DNA from: a virus
Length of the DNA: 53,580 nt
Strand: one strand, 5' to 3'
IMG/VR virus record: IMGVR_UViG_3300044971_000957
Span: 1-53,580 of that record
In this document: in pieces, positions 9,027 through 17,249 of the stretch
How positions within the stretch are numbered: position 1 is the stretch's first letter
How the letters are laid out: every line of letters begins with the position of its first letter
Notes under the pieces: generated by a model
The model's input: the letters and a program-made list of their open reading frames with translations, nothing else
What the model was told of the DNA's origin: nothing
Database searches by the model: none
Program-made: the position numbers and the translations under genes

Positions 9027-10118
9027 TTATTTAATGATACCAGCTAATTGCTTAAAGCGATTTGCTAATTCATTTGTATTTTCCGAAATAATTTGTTTTA
9101 CCGGTGCAGTTGAAGCAGATGGCTTAGATGCTAACCCTTCAGTTATGCTTTTCTTAGCTTGTGCTACTTTTCTTTCAGTACCAGTGAATTTCATTGATTC
9201 AGATAATGTTGCGTAAACCAATTTAACTTCTCTTACGTTAGAAGTTCTGTCTAAATTCTCTACAACTTTAATTTTTTGCTCATTAGTTAGATTATATCCT
9301 CTGAACAATTTGTTAGTGTAAAGTAATTTAGCGTTTAATAAATTTACTTCGTTGATAGTTTTTCTCAAAGATTGAATAGTTGAATATGCTTCTTTCAATT
9401 CAGATTGCATTGCTGCCATTTCTTCTTCGTTTCCTGCTTCTTCTTCTTCAGAAACTTCTTCATCATCTCCGTAACCCATCTCACGAAGGATTTCGTCTAA
9501 ATCGATAGTTTCTTCTTCCTCTTCCATAGCTGGAGCTTCTTCTTCTTCACCTTCCATTGCCGGTGCTTCTTCATCTTCTCCTTCGTATGCTGTCTCAACT
9601 CCTGTTGGGTCTTCGTATCCTAATTCATCGGATTCTTCCATACCTAACTCATCTTCTAATTCTCTGATGATAGATTCTAAATCTAACTCATCTTCATCAG
9701 CTTCAGGTGCCATTTCTTCACCTTCTGCTGCGTACTCAGCCTCTTCTTCACCTTCCATTGCCGGTGCTTCTTCGTCTTCGCCTTCCATTAAATCATCTAC
9801 TTCTTCGTGTCCTTCTAACTCATCACCAGCTTGTGCTGATTGTGAAGCGATTCCACTCAAGTCAGTATTACCATCGTTTGCGTTTACTGCTGGTTCTGCG
9901 TTATCACCCTTACCAATTTCACTAGATACATCATTATCTTCGTTCATATCTGCTTCTTCTTCATCACCTTCCATTTCGGCTTGTAATTTTCTAGAAAGAA
10001 TAGATTGTAAACGAGGAGTAAATGCTTCTTCTAATGCGATTTTAGCGTTGGCAATAGCAGTTTCACGTACAGCTTTAGCGTCAGCGATAGCTTCTTTTAA
10101 TAATTTTGAACTTGCCAT
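9027..10118 (-). CDS. Prohead scaffold/core protein, gp22-type
   Basis: 363 residues. A basic-helical N-terminus (SSKLLKEAIADAKAVRETAI, then PRLQSILSRKLQAEMEGDEE) leads into a very acidic low-complexity middle (about 105-245) containing repeats of the unit GEDEEAPAMEGEEE. A coiled-coil C-terminus follows (ELKEAYSTIQSLRKTINEV, LLNAKLLYTNKLF). Acidic, helical, short-lived core proteins located directly before the major capsid gene are the hallmark of T4 gp22, which assembles inside the prohead and is degraded by the gp21 protease. Identity rests mainly on position and composition, with moderate sequence resemblance in the C-terminal third. It has its own promoter-like region in the 219-nt leader and is co-transcribed with the capsid gene. 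Confidence 0.5.
   Translation of the reverse strand: MASSKLLKEAIADAKAVRETAIANAKIALEEAFTPRLQSILSRKLQAEMEGDEEEADMNEDNDVSSEIGKGDNAEPAVNANDGNTDLSGIASQSAQAGDELEGHEEVDDLMEGEDEEAPAMEGEEEAEYAAEGEEMAPEADEDELDLESIIRELEDELGMEESDELGYEDPTGVETAYEGEDEEAPAMEGEEEEAPAMEEEEETIDLDEILREMGYGDDEEVSEEEEAGNEEEMAAMQSELKEAYSTIQSLRKTINEVNLLNAKLLYTNKLFRGYNLTNEQKIKVVENLDRTSNVREVKLVYATLSESMKFTGTERKVAQAKKSITEGLASKPSASTAPVKQIISENTNELANRFKQLAGIIK
9540..9790 (-). repeat. Duplicated acidic repeat in the scaffold gene
   Basis: A near-identical unit of about 36 nt encoding GEDEEAPAMEGEEE appears at about 9546-9583 and 9748-9786 with further degenerate copies, consistent with recent internal duplication. Confidence 0.5.
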
Positions 10119-10142
10119 TCTTTTACTTTGTTTTTCTTATTC

Positions 10143-10167
10143 TGAAGTCATTTGATTTGGGACTTCA
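10143..10167 (-). promoter_or_regulatory. Leader hairpin before the scaffold gene
   Basis: TGAAGTC and GACTTCA form a 7-bp stem with an 11-nt loop, ending 24 nt before the scaffold ATG. A second 7-bp hairpin lies at 10231-10249. They may stabilise or regulate the scaffold-capsid mRNA; this is inferred. Confidence 0.5.
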
Positions 10168-10198
10168 ATGTAGGTAGTTCGGTTGTTCGGTCACCTCA

Positions 10199-10206
10199 TA
10201 TAAATG
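10199..10206 (-). promoter_or_regulatory. Weak late-type box upstream of scaffold-capsid unit
   Basis: The minus strand reads CATTTATA, one base off the recurrent box, 80 nt before the scaffold ATG and downstream of the terminator at 10271-10300. The long leader it would create contains a 7-bp hairpin (10143-10167). Support is moderate only. Confidence 0.5.
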
Positions 10207-10270
10207 GGTATTCATTAACCAACTGTCTTAAACCTATATGAAATAGGTTATTGTTATCAATAAGTATATA

Positions 10271-10300
10271 AAAAAAAATTAAACATAAAAATATGTTTAA
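10271..10300 (-). terminator. Intrinsic terminator after the polyprotein gene
   Basis: Perfect 10-bp stem (10277-10286 with 10291-10300), loop of four A on the plus strand, followed on the minus strand by a T run. AT-rich, hence weaker, but clearly placed 38 nt past the stop at 10338. Confidence 0.5.
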
Positions 10301-10337
10301 TTTTCTTTAGTTTTTTCTATATTTTTTAAGAATGGTA

Positions 10338-12509
10338 TTAATGAACCTTAATACCAGTCTTATTTACGTTGTTTGCTAATCCCTTATCAAACAAATATTT
10401 AACCTTTTCTTCCCAAGTTGGTTTGTTAGCATTAACCCACATATTAAAATCAACTTTTTTATTAAATTGATTGATTTGTCTTACTAATGCACTTAATACC
10501 AATTCTTTTGAGTTATCGGATGATTTATCTTTAATAGTTGATTTTAACCAAGCCTTTGCATCAACATCCGTTACTTTATCAGTTTCATCATCAACTAAAC
10601 TAAAGAATAACTTTCCTTTGTTATTTGATAAAATTGATTTGTAAACACCTTCTTTGATTACCGATTCTTCAATGTATTTTTCACCTCTAAAATATTTAGC
10701 TCTTCTTTCTAAATCTGCTTTGTTCTTAAAGATAAGAATATCCCAAAAATCACTACCATCTTTGTGTTTTGATACACCATTGTGAGCACTAATACTATAT
10801 TTTGCTTTACCGATTGGTGGATTTATTTTGAATGCTTTCTTTCCTTCAGTTACTACCGATTCGTTTGTGTAATTTTTTACATACCATTTGAAAGAAGAAT
10901 TATTAGGAGTTCCAACTAATGCCTGAACAAAACGAATTCTCTCCGGCAATTTGCCTTTGGTAACGTGAGTTAATATTTCTTTTGCATTTAAGTTGTTATC
11001 ATCAATAAACTTTTGAACTGCCTCTTTTCTAGTGTTAGTCATTGAAGCGATTCCCATTGCTTCATGTGATATTGATTCGTTTACGGATTCTCTTAAATAT
11101 ACTGGTGAGTATTTATCATATTTTGCAGTACCATCTAATATATTACCCCTAGCACCCTTTGCAGGTGTATTAAATCCTGCTGCTTTTAATAAATCTCCTT
11201 TCTTAAATCCTTTGGATGGATTATCTTCCATTGCTACAAATCCCCATGCAGAACGATTTCCAGAATATTTTCTATTTTGTTGAACAATTCTAGCATATTT
11301 TCCACCTTTGAAATCGGTAGTATATTCTTGTTCAGGAAATTGTTTGTTTAATTTATCTAAGAATTTGTTTATATCGGATTTAATATCTTCAACAATAACC
11401 GATTCGATAACAATTCCGTTTTCATCTCCTCTTTTAGCAGTTTTGATACCACCTTCGATTGAATCTAATTTATGTCTAACTTTCTTTGAACCTGTTATCT
11501 TACCTTTTTGGTCGCATGGTGCTAATGTTGCAGTAGTATCATCCATTTCAACAACTTTGTAGTATTTACCACCTTCGATTCCTTTTAATCCAGTAAATCC
11601 TTGTCCATAAATTATAGAACCAACATATAAATTGGTTGGGTATTTTGCTTCGTTTACCGATTCGTTTTCTATAATACTATTAAACAAATCACCAGATAAC
11701 GCAATTGCCGCACCATATTTATGATTCCAAATATTTCGCCAAGCATCATCCAATTTTACAATACCAGATTTTGTTGGTTTAGAAATAACCATATCTACAA
11801 TATTTTCAAACTTTTTAAGTTCAGAAATAAATGTTTTTATTTTGCTATCAGCTTCAGTATATTTTGGATGTGGTTTGTATTTGTGCTTTAGAGTTTCTTT
11901 AATAGCATTTTTTAACACATTACCAAAAGCAGCAACTGCTTGCTGTACATCTTTCTTTTCTCTTATAACGGATGTATGTAATGCAGCAACATTATTATTA
12001 ATAGCCACAACTAATCTAACTCCCCAATCATCTTTTGGTTGTATCTTAGCTTCGTTTACCGATTCCATTTTAGAACGAATCTTATTTGCAATATTTGATA
12101 ATTGAGATTTATCCACATCTAATGCATCTATTACTTGTGCCACCAATTGTAATTTTGCATTGTTACTTAACTTTGAATCTTTTATTTTATCAATAGCCAT
12201 TTGTAATTTAACTTTTACAGCGGATGGTATTGTTGCTTGAGGCAATTCAGTTGCATCTTCGTTTACCGATTCTCTCAAACTCTCTCTATATGTTTGACGG
12301 ATGATTTCTTTTAATTGTTTTTCCATATTTTCTTTTTTCACATGATTGGGTAAACCTTTGTGTTTAGTTGATGCATAATCTTTTGCGTCTGCATCACTCA
12401 TTGAATCAGCTACTTTTTCAACTTCCGATGATGGATTATCTAATTCACCCTTTTGAGCGGCGTGAACCATTCCCATAAATCTTTGTTGTGCTTTTGATTT
12501 TGCAGGCAT
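10338..12509 (-). CDS. Modular internal-head protein, probable prohead-protease polyprotein (DUF3008 N-terminus)
   Basis: 723 residues. Residues 1-60 (MPAKSKAQQRFMGMVHAAQK, later STKHKGLPNHV) match the DUF3008 family of small phage and bacterial proteins. The rest is a chain of unlike modules separated by seven copies of an ESV-type motif ending in Glu: positions 80-84, 149-153, 283-287, 369-374, 474-478, 550-555 and 615-620. In every copy the residue two before the last Glu is V or I, and the next residue is A, D, S or G, the pattern cut by T4 gp21 (hydrophobic-x-E|small). Cleavage would release eight pieces of about 65-134 residues. Residues 62-79 (MEKQLKEIIRQTYRESL) resemble the start of the 17458-18024 protein. 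It lies between the DNA methyltransferase and scaffold genes and has its own late-type box. Individual module functions are unknown. Confidence 0.5.
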   Translation of the reverse strand: MPAKSKAQQRFMGMVHAAQKGELDNPSSEVEKVADSMSDADAKDYASTKHKGLPNHVKKENMEKQLKEIIRQTYRESLRESVNEDATELPQATIPSAVKVKLQMAIDKIKDSKLSNNAKLQLVAQVIDALDVDKSQLSNIANKIRSKMESVNEAKIQPKDDWGVRLVVAINNNVAALHTSVIREKKDVQQAVAAFGNVLKNAIKETLKHKYKPHPKYTEADSKIKTFISELKKFENIVDMVISKPTKSGIVKLDDAWRNIWNHKYGAAIALSGDLFNSIIENESVNEAKYPTNLYVGSIIYGQGFTGLKGIEGGKYYKVVEMDDTTATLAPCDQKGKITGSKKVRHKLDSIEGGIKTAKRGDENGIVIESVIVEDIKSDINKFLDKLNKQFPEQEYTTDFKGGKYARIVQQNRKYSGNRSAWGFVAMEDNPSKGFKKGDLLKAAGFNTPAKGARGNILDGTAKYDKYSPVYLRESVNESISHEAMGIASMTNTRKEAVQKFIDDNNLNAKEILTHVTKGKLPERIRFVQALVGTPNNSSFKWYVKNYTNESVVTEGKKAFKINPPIGKAKYSISAHNGVSKHKDGSDFWDILIFKNKADLERRAKYFRGEKYIEESVIKEGVYKSILSNNKGKLFFSLVDDETDKVTDVDAKAWLKSTIKDKSSDNSKELVLSALVRQINQFNKKVDFNMWVNANKPTWEEKVKYLFDKGLANNVNKTGIKVH

Positions 12510-12533
12510 AATATTATTCCTTTGGTTATATGG

Positions 12534-12542
12534 AATAAATAT
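12534..12542 (-). promoter_or_regulatory. Late-type promoter box upstream of the polyprotein gene
   Basis: Minus strand ATATTTATT, about 25 nt before the ATG at 12509; the spacing matches other boxes. Confidence 0.5.
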
Positions 12543-12548
12543 TAGATT

Positions 12549-13883
12549 CTATGAAAATAAGTAAAAATAGTCAGTATGTTTGTCCGATTGGATTTTTTGT
12601 CTGATTCGTTCATCCGATACACCAAATCTTTCACCTGCATCTTTTAGTGTGTAGAATAGTTCTCCCTCACAACTTATCGTATGTACCTTATCTCTAACTT
12701 GGATGTCCTTTAGAGTCCTTTCATGTGCATCATAAGTAATAGTTGTTAAAGGAGTTTCCAACTTTTTCCAATGTCTATAATGGTCAGCTTTTGATTCTAA
12801 ACGATTACGAATTTCAGTTTCACTATATTCAATGTACTCTGCAGCTTGTACAGGAGACTCAAAGTAATACCCATCTATACAATATTTTAAGATAGGATAT
12901 GTTTCCTCACCATTTACCTGCCACCCTTTGTATTTGGTTTTTGGTGAAAGGCATCTTCTTTCTACTTCCGATGCTACTAACTCATTTGGATTTATTGAAA
13001 TTGCCGCTTCTCTGAATGATTTGTATTGTTTTCCACCAACTACACATTTGTAAGTACCATCCCATTCAATATCTTCCGTTGCCAAATCAGGATTTCCTTT
13101 TACAAATACTAATACGTTTTGATGAACAGATGCTACCTTACGATTACGTTTGAAATATGTATCTACCACTCTTCCAGCCTGATGTTGTGAATTAAATAGT
13201 ACCATATCGTTATAGAAGTGTAAACCAACTTCTTCCATTGCTGAAATAGTTTTGTTTACCAATCCTCTATACTTTCCAATTTTGTAATCCCCTGTCTTTG
13301 ATACCTCTCTAACTTCCGATACCACAACTGCAAAGAATCTATTGTTCTTTAACTTTTCTGCTGATTTTTGTAATATAGAAATGTATCTATCATCAAATTG
13401 TGCATCCGCCATATTAGATAAATCATTCGCATTATCACTATATACCTCCAAATCGTAGTATGGTGGGCAAGTAAATACAAAATCATAGGTATTCTCCTCC
13501 AATACATTTAATAATAGGTAACTATCCCCACCCATCCATCGAGGTTTATCGGATTGTTTTCTATTTGCATCTATTTGTGTTTGTGATATATCGATACCAT
13601 CATATTTGAATCCCATCTCCGTTGCCACAATTCCCCTCACACTTCCGCCAGCAAATGGGTCTAATATCTTACCACCCTTTGGAACAAACCACTCATACAT
13701 CTTTTCGGATAGAGTAGCATCGAATACTGAAACAGTATCTTCATCATCCCAAAACTTACTATTTGATTGAGTATCTTCCCTACCTAACTCTGATTTGATA
13801 TTATAGGTTTGTATCCACCAACGTTTACGGTCTTGCCATTCTTTGGTGCGAGTATCTAAAATTGAAAATGGTTTAATTGCCAT
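12549..13883 (-). CDS. DNA methyltransferase (amino-group, TCPPY type) with three C-terminal IENR/NUMOD-like repeats
   Basis: 444 residues from the ATG at 13881-13883. An in-frame ATG 51 nt upstream is rejected because the host-type promoter (13904-13911) lies between the two. Residues 72-83 hold the SAM-binding motif I (ILDPFAGGSVRG), 94-102 the following acidic loop (YDGIDISQT), and 138-144 the catalytic TCPPYYD motif of N6-adenine or N4-cytosine methyltransferases. The C-terminal 170 residues contain three related units (about 277-322, 329-373, 400-442) of the pattern Y/F-x-S/T-x-x-x-A followed by an R-rich helix, like the DNA-binding repeats of intron-encoded homing nucleases. It probably marks phage DNA against host restriction. 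It interrupts the head cluster, with its own promoter and an upstream terminator, suggesting it was inserted there. Confidence 0.5.
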   Translation of the reverse strand: MAIKPFSILDTRTKEWQDRKRWWIQTYNIKSELGREDTQSNSKFWDDEDTVSVFDATLSEKMYEWFVPKGGKILDPFAGGSVRGIVATEMGFKYDGIDISQTQIDANRKQSDKPRWMGGDSYLLLNVLEENTYDFVFTCPPYYDLEVYSDNANDLSNMADAQFDDRYISILQKSAEKLKNNRFFAVVVSEVREVSKTGDYKIGKYRGLVNKTISAMEEVGLHFYNDMVLFNSQHQAGRVVDTYFKRNRKVASVHQNVLVFVKGNPDLATEDIEWDGTYKCVVGGKQYKSFREAAISINPNELVASEVERRCLSPKTKYKGWQVNGEETYPILKYCIDGYYFESPVQAAEYIEYSETEIRNRLESKADHYRHWKKLETPLTTITYDAHERTLKDIQVRDKVHTISCEGELFYTLKDAGERFGVSDERIRQKIQSDKHTDYFYLFS

Positions 13884-13903
13884 GGGTTTTATTATAGTAA
13901 CCA

Positions 13904-13911
13904 CAAATATA
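13904..13911 (-). promoter_or_regulatory. Host-type (Bacteroidetes) -7 element upstream of the methyltransferase
   Basis: Minus strand TATATTTG fits TAnnTTTG and lies 20 nt before the chosen ATG at 13883. It directly follows the T-tract of the terminator at 13913-13940 and lies inside the longer alternative reading frame, which supports the shorter start. Confidence 0.5.
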
Positions 13912-13912
13912 C

Positions 13913-13940
13913 AAAAAAAGCTTGGGATTACCAAGCTTTT
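13913..13940 (-). terminator. Intrinsic terminator between the 13969 gene and the methyltransferase
   Basis: 10-bp stem AAAAGCTTGG/CCAAGCTTTT (13916-13925 with 13931-13940), 5-nt loop, followed on the minus strand by seven T. It isolates the methyltransferase from read-through of the head operon. Confidence 0.5.
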
Positions 13941-13968
13941 CTTTAATTATATTTTATTTTTTAACTAA

Positions 13969-15483
13969 CTAATCTGTTTCATCAAACTCACCCTTCATAT
14001 CTTTATAAGCTTGTCTAGCAGCTGCTCCCTTTATCATTCTTGATGCTGGGTCTGCATTTTTTAATCTTTTTACAGTCAATATTTGTTTTTCTATTAAGTT
14101 TCTATACAATTTAACATAATCATCTTTACTAATTAATTTATTGTTTAATAAAGATAATATAAGTGCGGGTTTTTTACCTCTTGTTTTTGCATCTAATTGA
14201 ATAGTACCATTTAATCTAGCCAAATCATTAGCTACATTAACTATATTATCAAGTTTACCATTAAAAATTTTTTCCAAATTTGGTACATTTACATATGCAG
14301 TAGCTAAATCTAAAATTTGAGATGGTGTAAGAGTTTTTTGGGTATATTGTTGTTTACCAAATGCATATGATGTTTGCTCATTCACAATTCCTTCAGGCAC
14401 ACAATTTGGAACTTCTCTACCATTCTTGTCTTTCATTCCAACTTGTTTGTATCCCTTCCAACAAGGGTCATTTTCCATTAACTTTGTTAATTTAATTGTA
14501 CCCTCATTTTTCATATATGGTTTATTATCAAATACCGATTGAATCAAATCTGCTTCTTTATGGAAACCATTCATTCTTAATGTAAATGCAATACTATCCG
14601 CTGCATCAACACCATCCCATCCAGATGCTTGTGATACATCCGTACCATAATCATCAATCTCACCAGTACCATTCATATAAATCGAACCATCTGCGGAATT
14701 CTTACGAATATCTGCCATTTTTTCTTTATACTTAGGGTCTTTCATCGATGGGTACTCCGGTTTTTTTGCAAATTCAGGCTTTCCTTCAATTGCTGCAACT
14801 AATTCTCTTGCTTCACTATGGAAGTTTGAATCAGTTAATGCAGAAACTGCTGCTTGTAACATTGCTTCTTTATATTTTTCATTACCCAACTTTTGAGGAG
14901 TAATACCATATTGTTCTGCTTTCTTTTTTGCTTCTTTGTTTACTTGTGGATTACCTTTTCTTTGGTTTTTAGGTTCTGATTTTATAGGGTCATTTTTTTG
15001 TGAAAACGGATTGAATAACTTTCTACTTTCAATTTCTTTTGATGTTGATGGTGCAACTTGTGCATCTTTTTGATATGGAAACTTCATTGGGTTGTATGGT
15101 TCTAACTCATCAGTATTTACATTACCATCTGCATCAGTTTTCGTTTCACCTCTTTCATCCCCCAATCTTACAATACCAACTGTCTTTGTTCTTTTGTTAT
15201 ATACAACTGAGTCTACACCTAAATCATACTTTGGAGTTTCTTCTTTACCAGCATCAGATTTAGGAGCTTCACCACCTCTATTTTTTGTATAATCTCCACC
15301 AAACATATCACTACCAGCTGCTTTTGGTGCCGATGGTTGTTCTTTATCTTTTATAGTATCATGTGTACCTGCTTTGATTGCAGCATCTCTACTATCTTTA
15401 GATTTGAATACAGAAGTTTTACCAGTTGATTTATTAGTTGCGGTAAACGTTTCCTCTTTAAGTAGTTGATTTAATTTAATCAT
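13969..15483 (-). CDS. Head-cluster structural/core protein with DPCWKGY motif
   Basis: 504 residues when started at the ATG 15481-15483. A longer frame reaching 15528 overlaps the upstream gene and adds an unlikely hydrophobic leader, while the internal start gives MIKLNQLLKEE, closely matching MIKLKSLLNED of the 20738 gene. Segments typical of marine T4-like head proteins are visible: FTATNKSTGKTSVFKSKDSR near the N-terminus, SIYMNGTGEIDDYG in the middle, and DPCWKGYKQVGMKDKNGREV followed by PNCVPEG near residue 355. A V-N-E|Q site follows this motif. No catalytic motif is recognised. It is probably an internal or core protein targeted to the prohead by its N-terminal helix, by analogy with T4 internal proteins. 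The stop is followed by a strong terminator. Confidence 0.5.
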   Translation of the reverse strand: MIKLNQLLKEETFTATNKSTGKTSVFKSKDSRDAAIKAGTHDTIKDKEQPSAPKAAGSDMFGGDYTKNRGGEAPKSDAGKEETPKYDLGVDSVVYNKRTKTVGIVRLGDERGETKTDADGNVNTDELEPYNPMKFPYQKDAQVAPSTSKEIESRKLFNPFSQKNDPIKSEPKNQRKGNPQVNKEAKKKAEQYGITPQKLGNEKYKEAMLQAAVSALTDSNFHSEARELVAAIEGKPEFAKKPEYPSMKDPKYKEKMADIRKNSADGSIYMNGTGEIDDYGTDVSQASGWDGVDAADSIAFTLRMNGFHKEADLIQSVFDNKPYMKNEGTIKLTKLMENDPCWKGYKQVGMKDKNGREVPNCVPEGIVNEQTSYAFGKQQYTQKTLTPSQILDLATAYVNVPNLEKIFNGKLDNIVNVANDLARLNGTIQLDAKTRGKKPALILSLLNNKLISKDDYVKLYRNLIEKQILTVKRLKNADPASRMIKGAAARQAYKDMKGEFDETD

Positions 15484-15484
15484 T

Positions 15485-16096
15485 TTATAATTTATTAAAT
15501 AATTTTTCAGTATCAATATCAAATGCATAACCGGCTCCAGCGTATCTTTTGTTTGGTATTACTGAAACTCCTAATTTCTTTTCTAAACGGATTTGTAATA
15601 ATGATAAAAAATCTTCGTCTGCACCATCACCCAATTTTTGTTTTATGGTATCAATCTTTTCAATTTCTTTTCTTGATTGTGGTAATAAAACTATATTGTT
15701 ATTTGGAGATGATACATAGAATTGAACACCATTCGCTTGAACAAAATCAAACTTTGCAGTTGCTTCTTTGATTTGTTGCTTTGATTCGTTCTTTCCGTAT
15801 TCGTGATAGTTTTCAGCAGCTTGTGAAATAAAGTTTCCTGCATTTGTAATGTGGTCTTGAATCCACGCAGGTATGTTCTTTTCGTTTCCACCGATTTTAG
15901 ATTTTAATTCAGTTGCGTTCTTTATAATTGCATCCAAAGTGTTATTTGCCATTGATACTTCGTGGTCTTCACCCTCTTTAACTTGCGGAGCGAATGCTCT
16001 TGCATAAGGGTTAGACATTACCTGTCCTAATTGTGGTTTTAGTTTACCATAAGTAGAACTATCAGCAAAGTTAAACATTTCAGTTAAACGAATCAT
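15485..16096 (-). CDS. Conserved head-cluster protein with EVSMA..NYHEY domain
   Basis: 203 residues. It starts with MIRLTEMFNFADS, another short amphipathic leader like those of its neighbours. Residues 40-110 contain EDHEVSMANNTLDAIIKNA, IPAWIQDHITNAGNFISQA and NYHEYGK, a helical domain common in phage head regions but of unknown function. The C-terminal part (GVQFYVSSPNNNIVLLP, LGVSVIPNKRYAGAGYAFD) is beta-rich. Two V/I-K-E|G/A sites flank the helical domain (VKE|GED near residue 42 and IKE|ATA near residue 113), which would let the prohead protease cut the protein into three parts; this is inferred. It is one base from the following gene and one base from the preceding one, so it is part of a tight operon. 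Confidence 0.5.
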   Translation of the reverse strand: MIRLTEMFNFADSSTYGKLKPQLGQVMSNPYARAFAPQVKEGEDHEVSMANNTLDAIIKNATELKSKIGGNEKNIPAWIQDHITNAGNFISQAAENYHEYGKNESKQQIKEATAKFDFVQANGVQFYVSSPNNNIVLLPQSRKEIEKIDTIKQKLGDGADEDFLSLLQIRLEKKLGVSVIPNKRYAGAGYAFDIDTEKLFNKL

Positions 16097-16097
16097 A

Positions 16098-16655
16098 TTA
16101 TTTTTTTCTTAAACCCAATCTTTCTCTCATAACATCAGGCTGAATATCTGCAATCTCATAGTAACGAGATAGAATATGTCCCATATCTTCGTATAATGAA
16201 TGTAATCTTTCATCCATTGCTCTTGCTTCTACTGCGAACTTTTGGAAACTTTTATCCATCTTATCCAATTCACTCATATTACGTTTAACAGTTACACCAT
16301 CAAACCAATCTGCAGTTTCTCTTAAAGTTAATTCTTTTGCTGCTTCAACAATTCCACCTAAAGTATTTGCAACCTCCGTTAAATCGGATGCTCTTTGCAT
16401 TTGCTCTTGGAATGTGTTGTATGTAGAGATGATTTCTAAAAAGTGTTTCTTAACCTCATTACTTAAAGGTCTTTTATCTCCGTTTAAACTTTCTTTAATG
16501 CTAAACTTTCCGTTTACAATCTTTACTTCGTTTAAATTAGTTTTACGAATGTCATTGTACCCCTTAGTTACATTAGTTGCTTTTCTATTAGCTTCTACTT
16601 TTAAGCTAATCTTATTATTGTGTACATAATCGTATATGTCAAATGGCTTGCTCAT
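16098..16655 (-). CDS. Conserved helical head-cluster protein
   Basis: 185 residues and almost entirely alpha-helical by composition. Recognisable conserved parts are KPFDIYDYVHNNKISLKVEA near the start, EVKKHFLEIISTYNTFQEQM in the middle, and the C-terminal LYEDMGHILSRYYEI followed by DIQPDVMRERLGL. The same type of protein occurs next to the prohead protease in other T4-like marine phages, but no function is assigned. An I-K-E|S site occurs near residue 55. The ATG overlaps the stop of the protease gene by one base, so translation is probably coupled. A role in the prohead core or in DNA-packaging intermediates is only a guess from position. Confidence 0.5.
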   Translation of the reverse strand: MSKPFDIYDYVHNNKISLKVEANRKATNVTKGYNDIRKTNLNEVKIVNGKFSIKESLNGDKRPLSNEVKKHFLEIISTYNTFQEQMQRASDLTEVANTLGGIVEAAKELTLRETADWFDGVTVKRNMSELDKMDKSFQKFAVEARAMDERLHSLYEDMGHILSRYYEIADIQPDVMRERLGLRKK

Positions 16656-17242
16656 TATGATATTTCAGTTATAATTTCTCTCATTAAATCTTGTGCTTTG
16701 CAATAATCTCCGCAAACATCAGTTCCAATTTGTTTTGTTACCGATTCGTTTACAGGTACCATAAATGCACCATGTGTAGATGGATTAGAAACAAAATCCC
16801 AACCGATTAATTCAAAATCTTCCTGAACTTCTACTTTATTTCCTTCCATTTGTTTTGTAGAACCCATACCTCTTGATGATATACCTAATAGGATACCAGC
16901 TTTAAGTAATTCTTTAAGGATATTACCAGATGGAGTTGCAAGGATTTCAACCGTACCACATAAATCATCGCCCTCCCAATGGATTTCTCTAACATTGTGT
17001 GATACGTTCTTTAAGTTGATTACAGTTGAATCAGGGTGGTCCAATTCACCTAATGCTCTACGTTCTTTGATAAGTTGCTCATACTTTTGAGCTTCTCTCA
17101 TCAATGTAGGTTTTGGATATACTCTACCATTTTGATTCTCCGCACCAGCTCTTTGAAGAACACCTTTAACGATAGTTCTACCACCAGCATCCTCTTGCAC
17201 CTTTCCTTCGAATAATTTGGTTTCTATTAAAAGATTCTTCAT
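16655..17242 (-). CDS. Prohead maturation protease, gp21-type (S78-like serine protease)
   Basis: 195 residues, close to T4 gp21 (212). The catalytic His sits in GELDHPDS (His69) and the nucleophile in LLGISSRGMGS (Ser122 or Ser123), the herpesvirus-like protease fold used by T4-type phages to mature proheads. NGRVYPKPTLMREAQKY near residue 40 is also typical. The N-terminus reads LIETKLFE|G, a possible autocleavage site after Glu12, as expected for a zymogen. A VNESV motif near residue 167 recalls the ESV motifs of the 10338 polyprotein. It acts inside the assembling head, cutting scaffold, capsid and internal proteins after hydrophobic-x-Glu. It lies between portal and scaffold genes, the T4 order. 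Confidence 0.5.
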   Translation of the reverse strand: MKNLLIETKLFEGKVQEDAGGRTIVKGVLQRAGAENQNGRVYPKPTLMREAQKYEQLIKERRALGELDHPDSTVINLKNVSHNVREIHWEGDDLCGTVEILATPSGNILKELLKAGILLGISSRGMGSTKQMEGNKVEVQEDFELIGWDFVSNPSTHGAFMVPVNESVTKQIGTDVCGDYCKAQDLMREIITEIS

Positions 17243-17249
17243 TTTGTTA

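Noticed and set aside
9667-10155. 162-residue Ser-rich plus-strand frame opposite the scaffold gene
   Set aside because: Mirror of acidic codons (Glu and Asp read as Ser, Phe and Ile on the other strand); the scaffold gene has clear context and family traits.
13884-13934. Upstream start for the methyltransferase
   Set aside because: The host-type promoter element lies inside this extension, and the extra 17 residues are not part of the enzyme family.
15484-15528. Upstream start for the 13969 gene
   Set aside because: It would overlap the preceding gene and add a hydrophobic 15-residue leader; the internal ATG matches the MIKL leader of related proteins.
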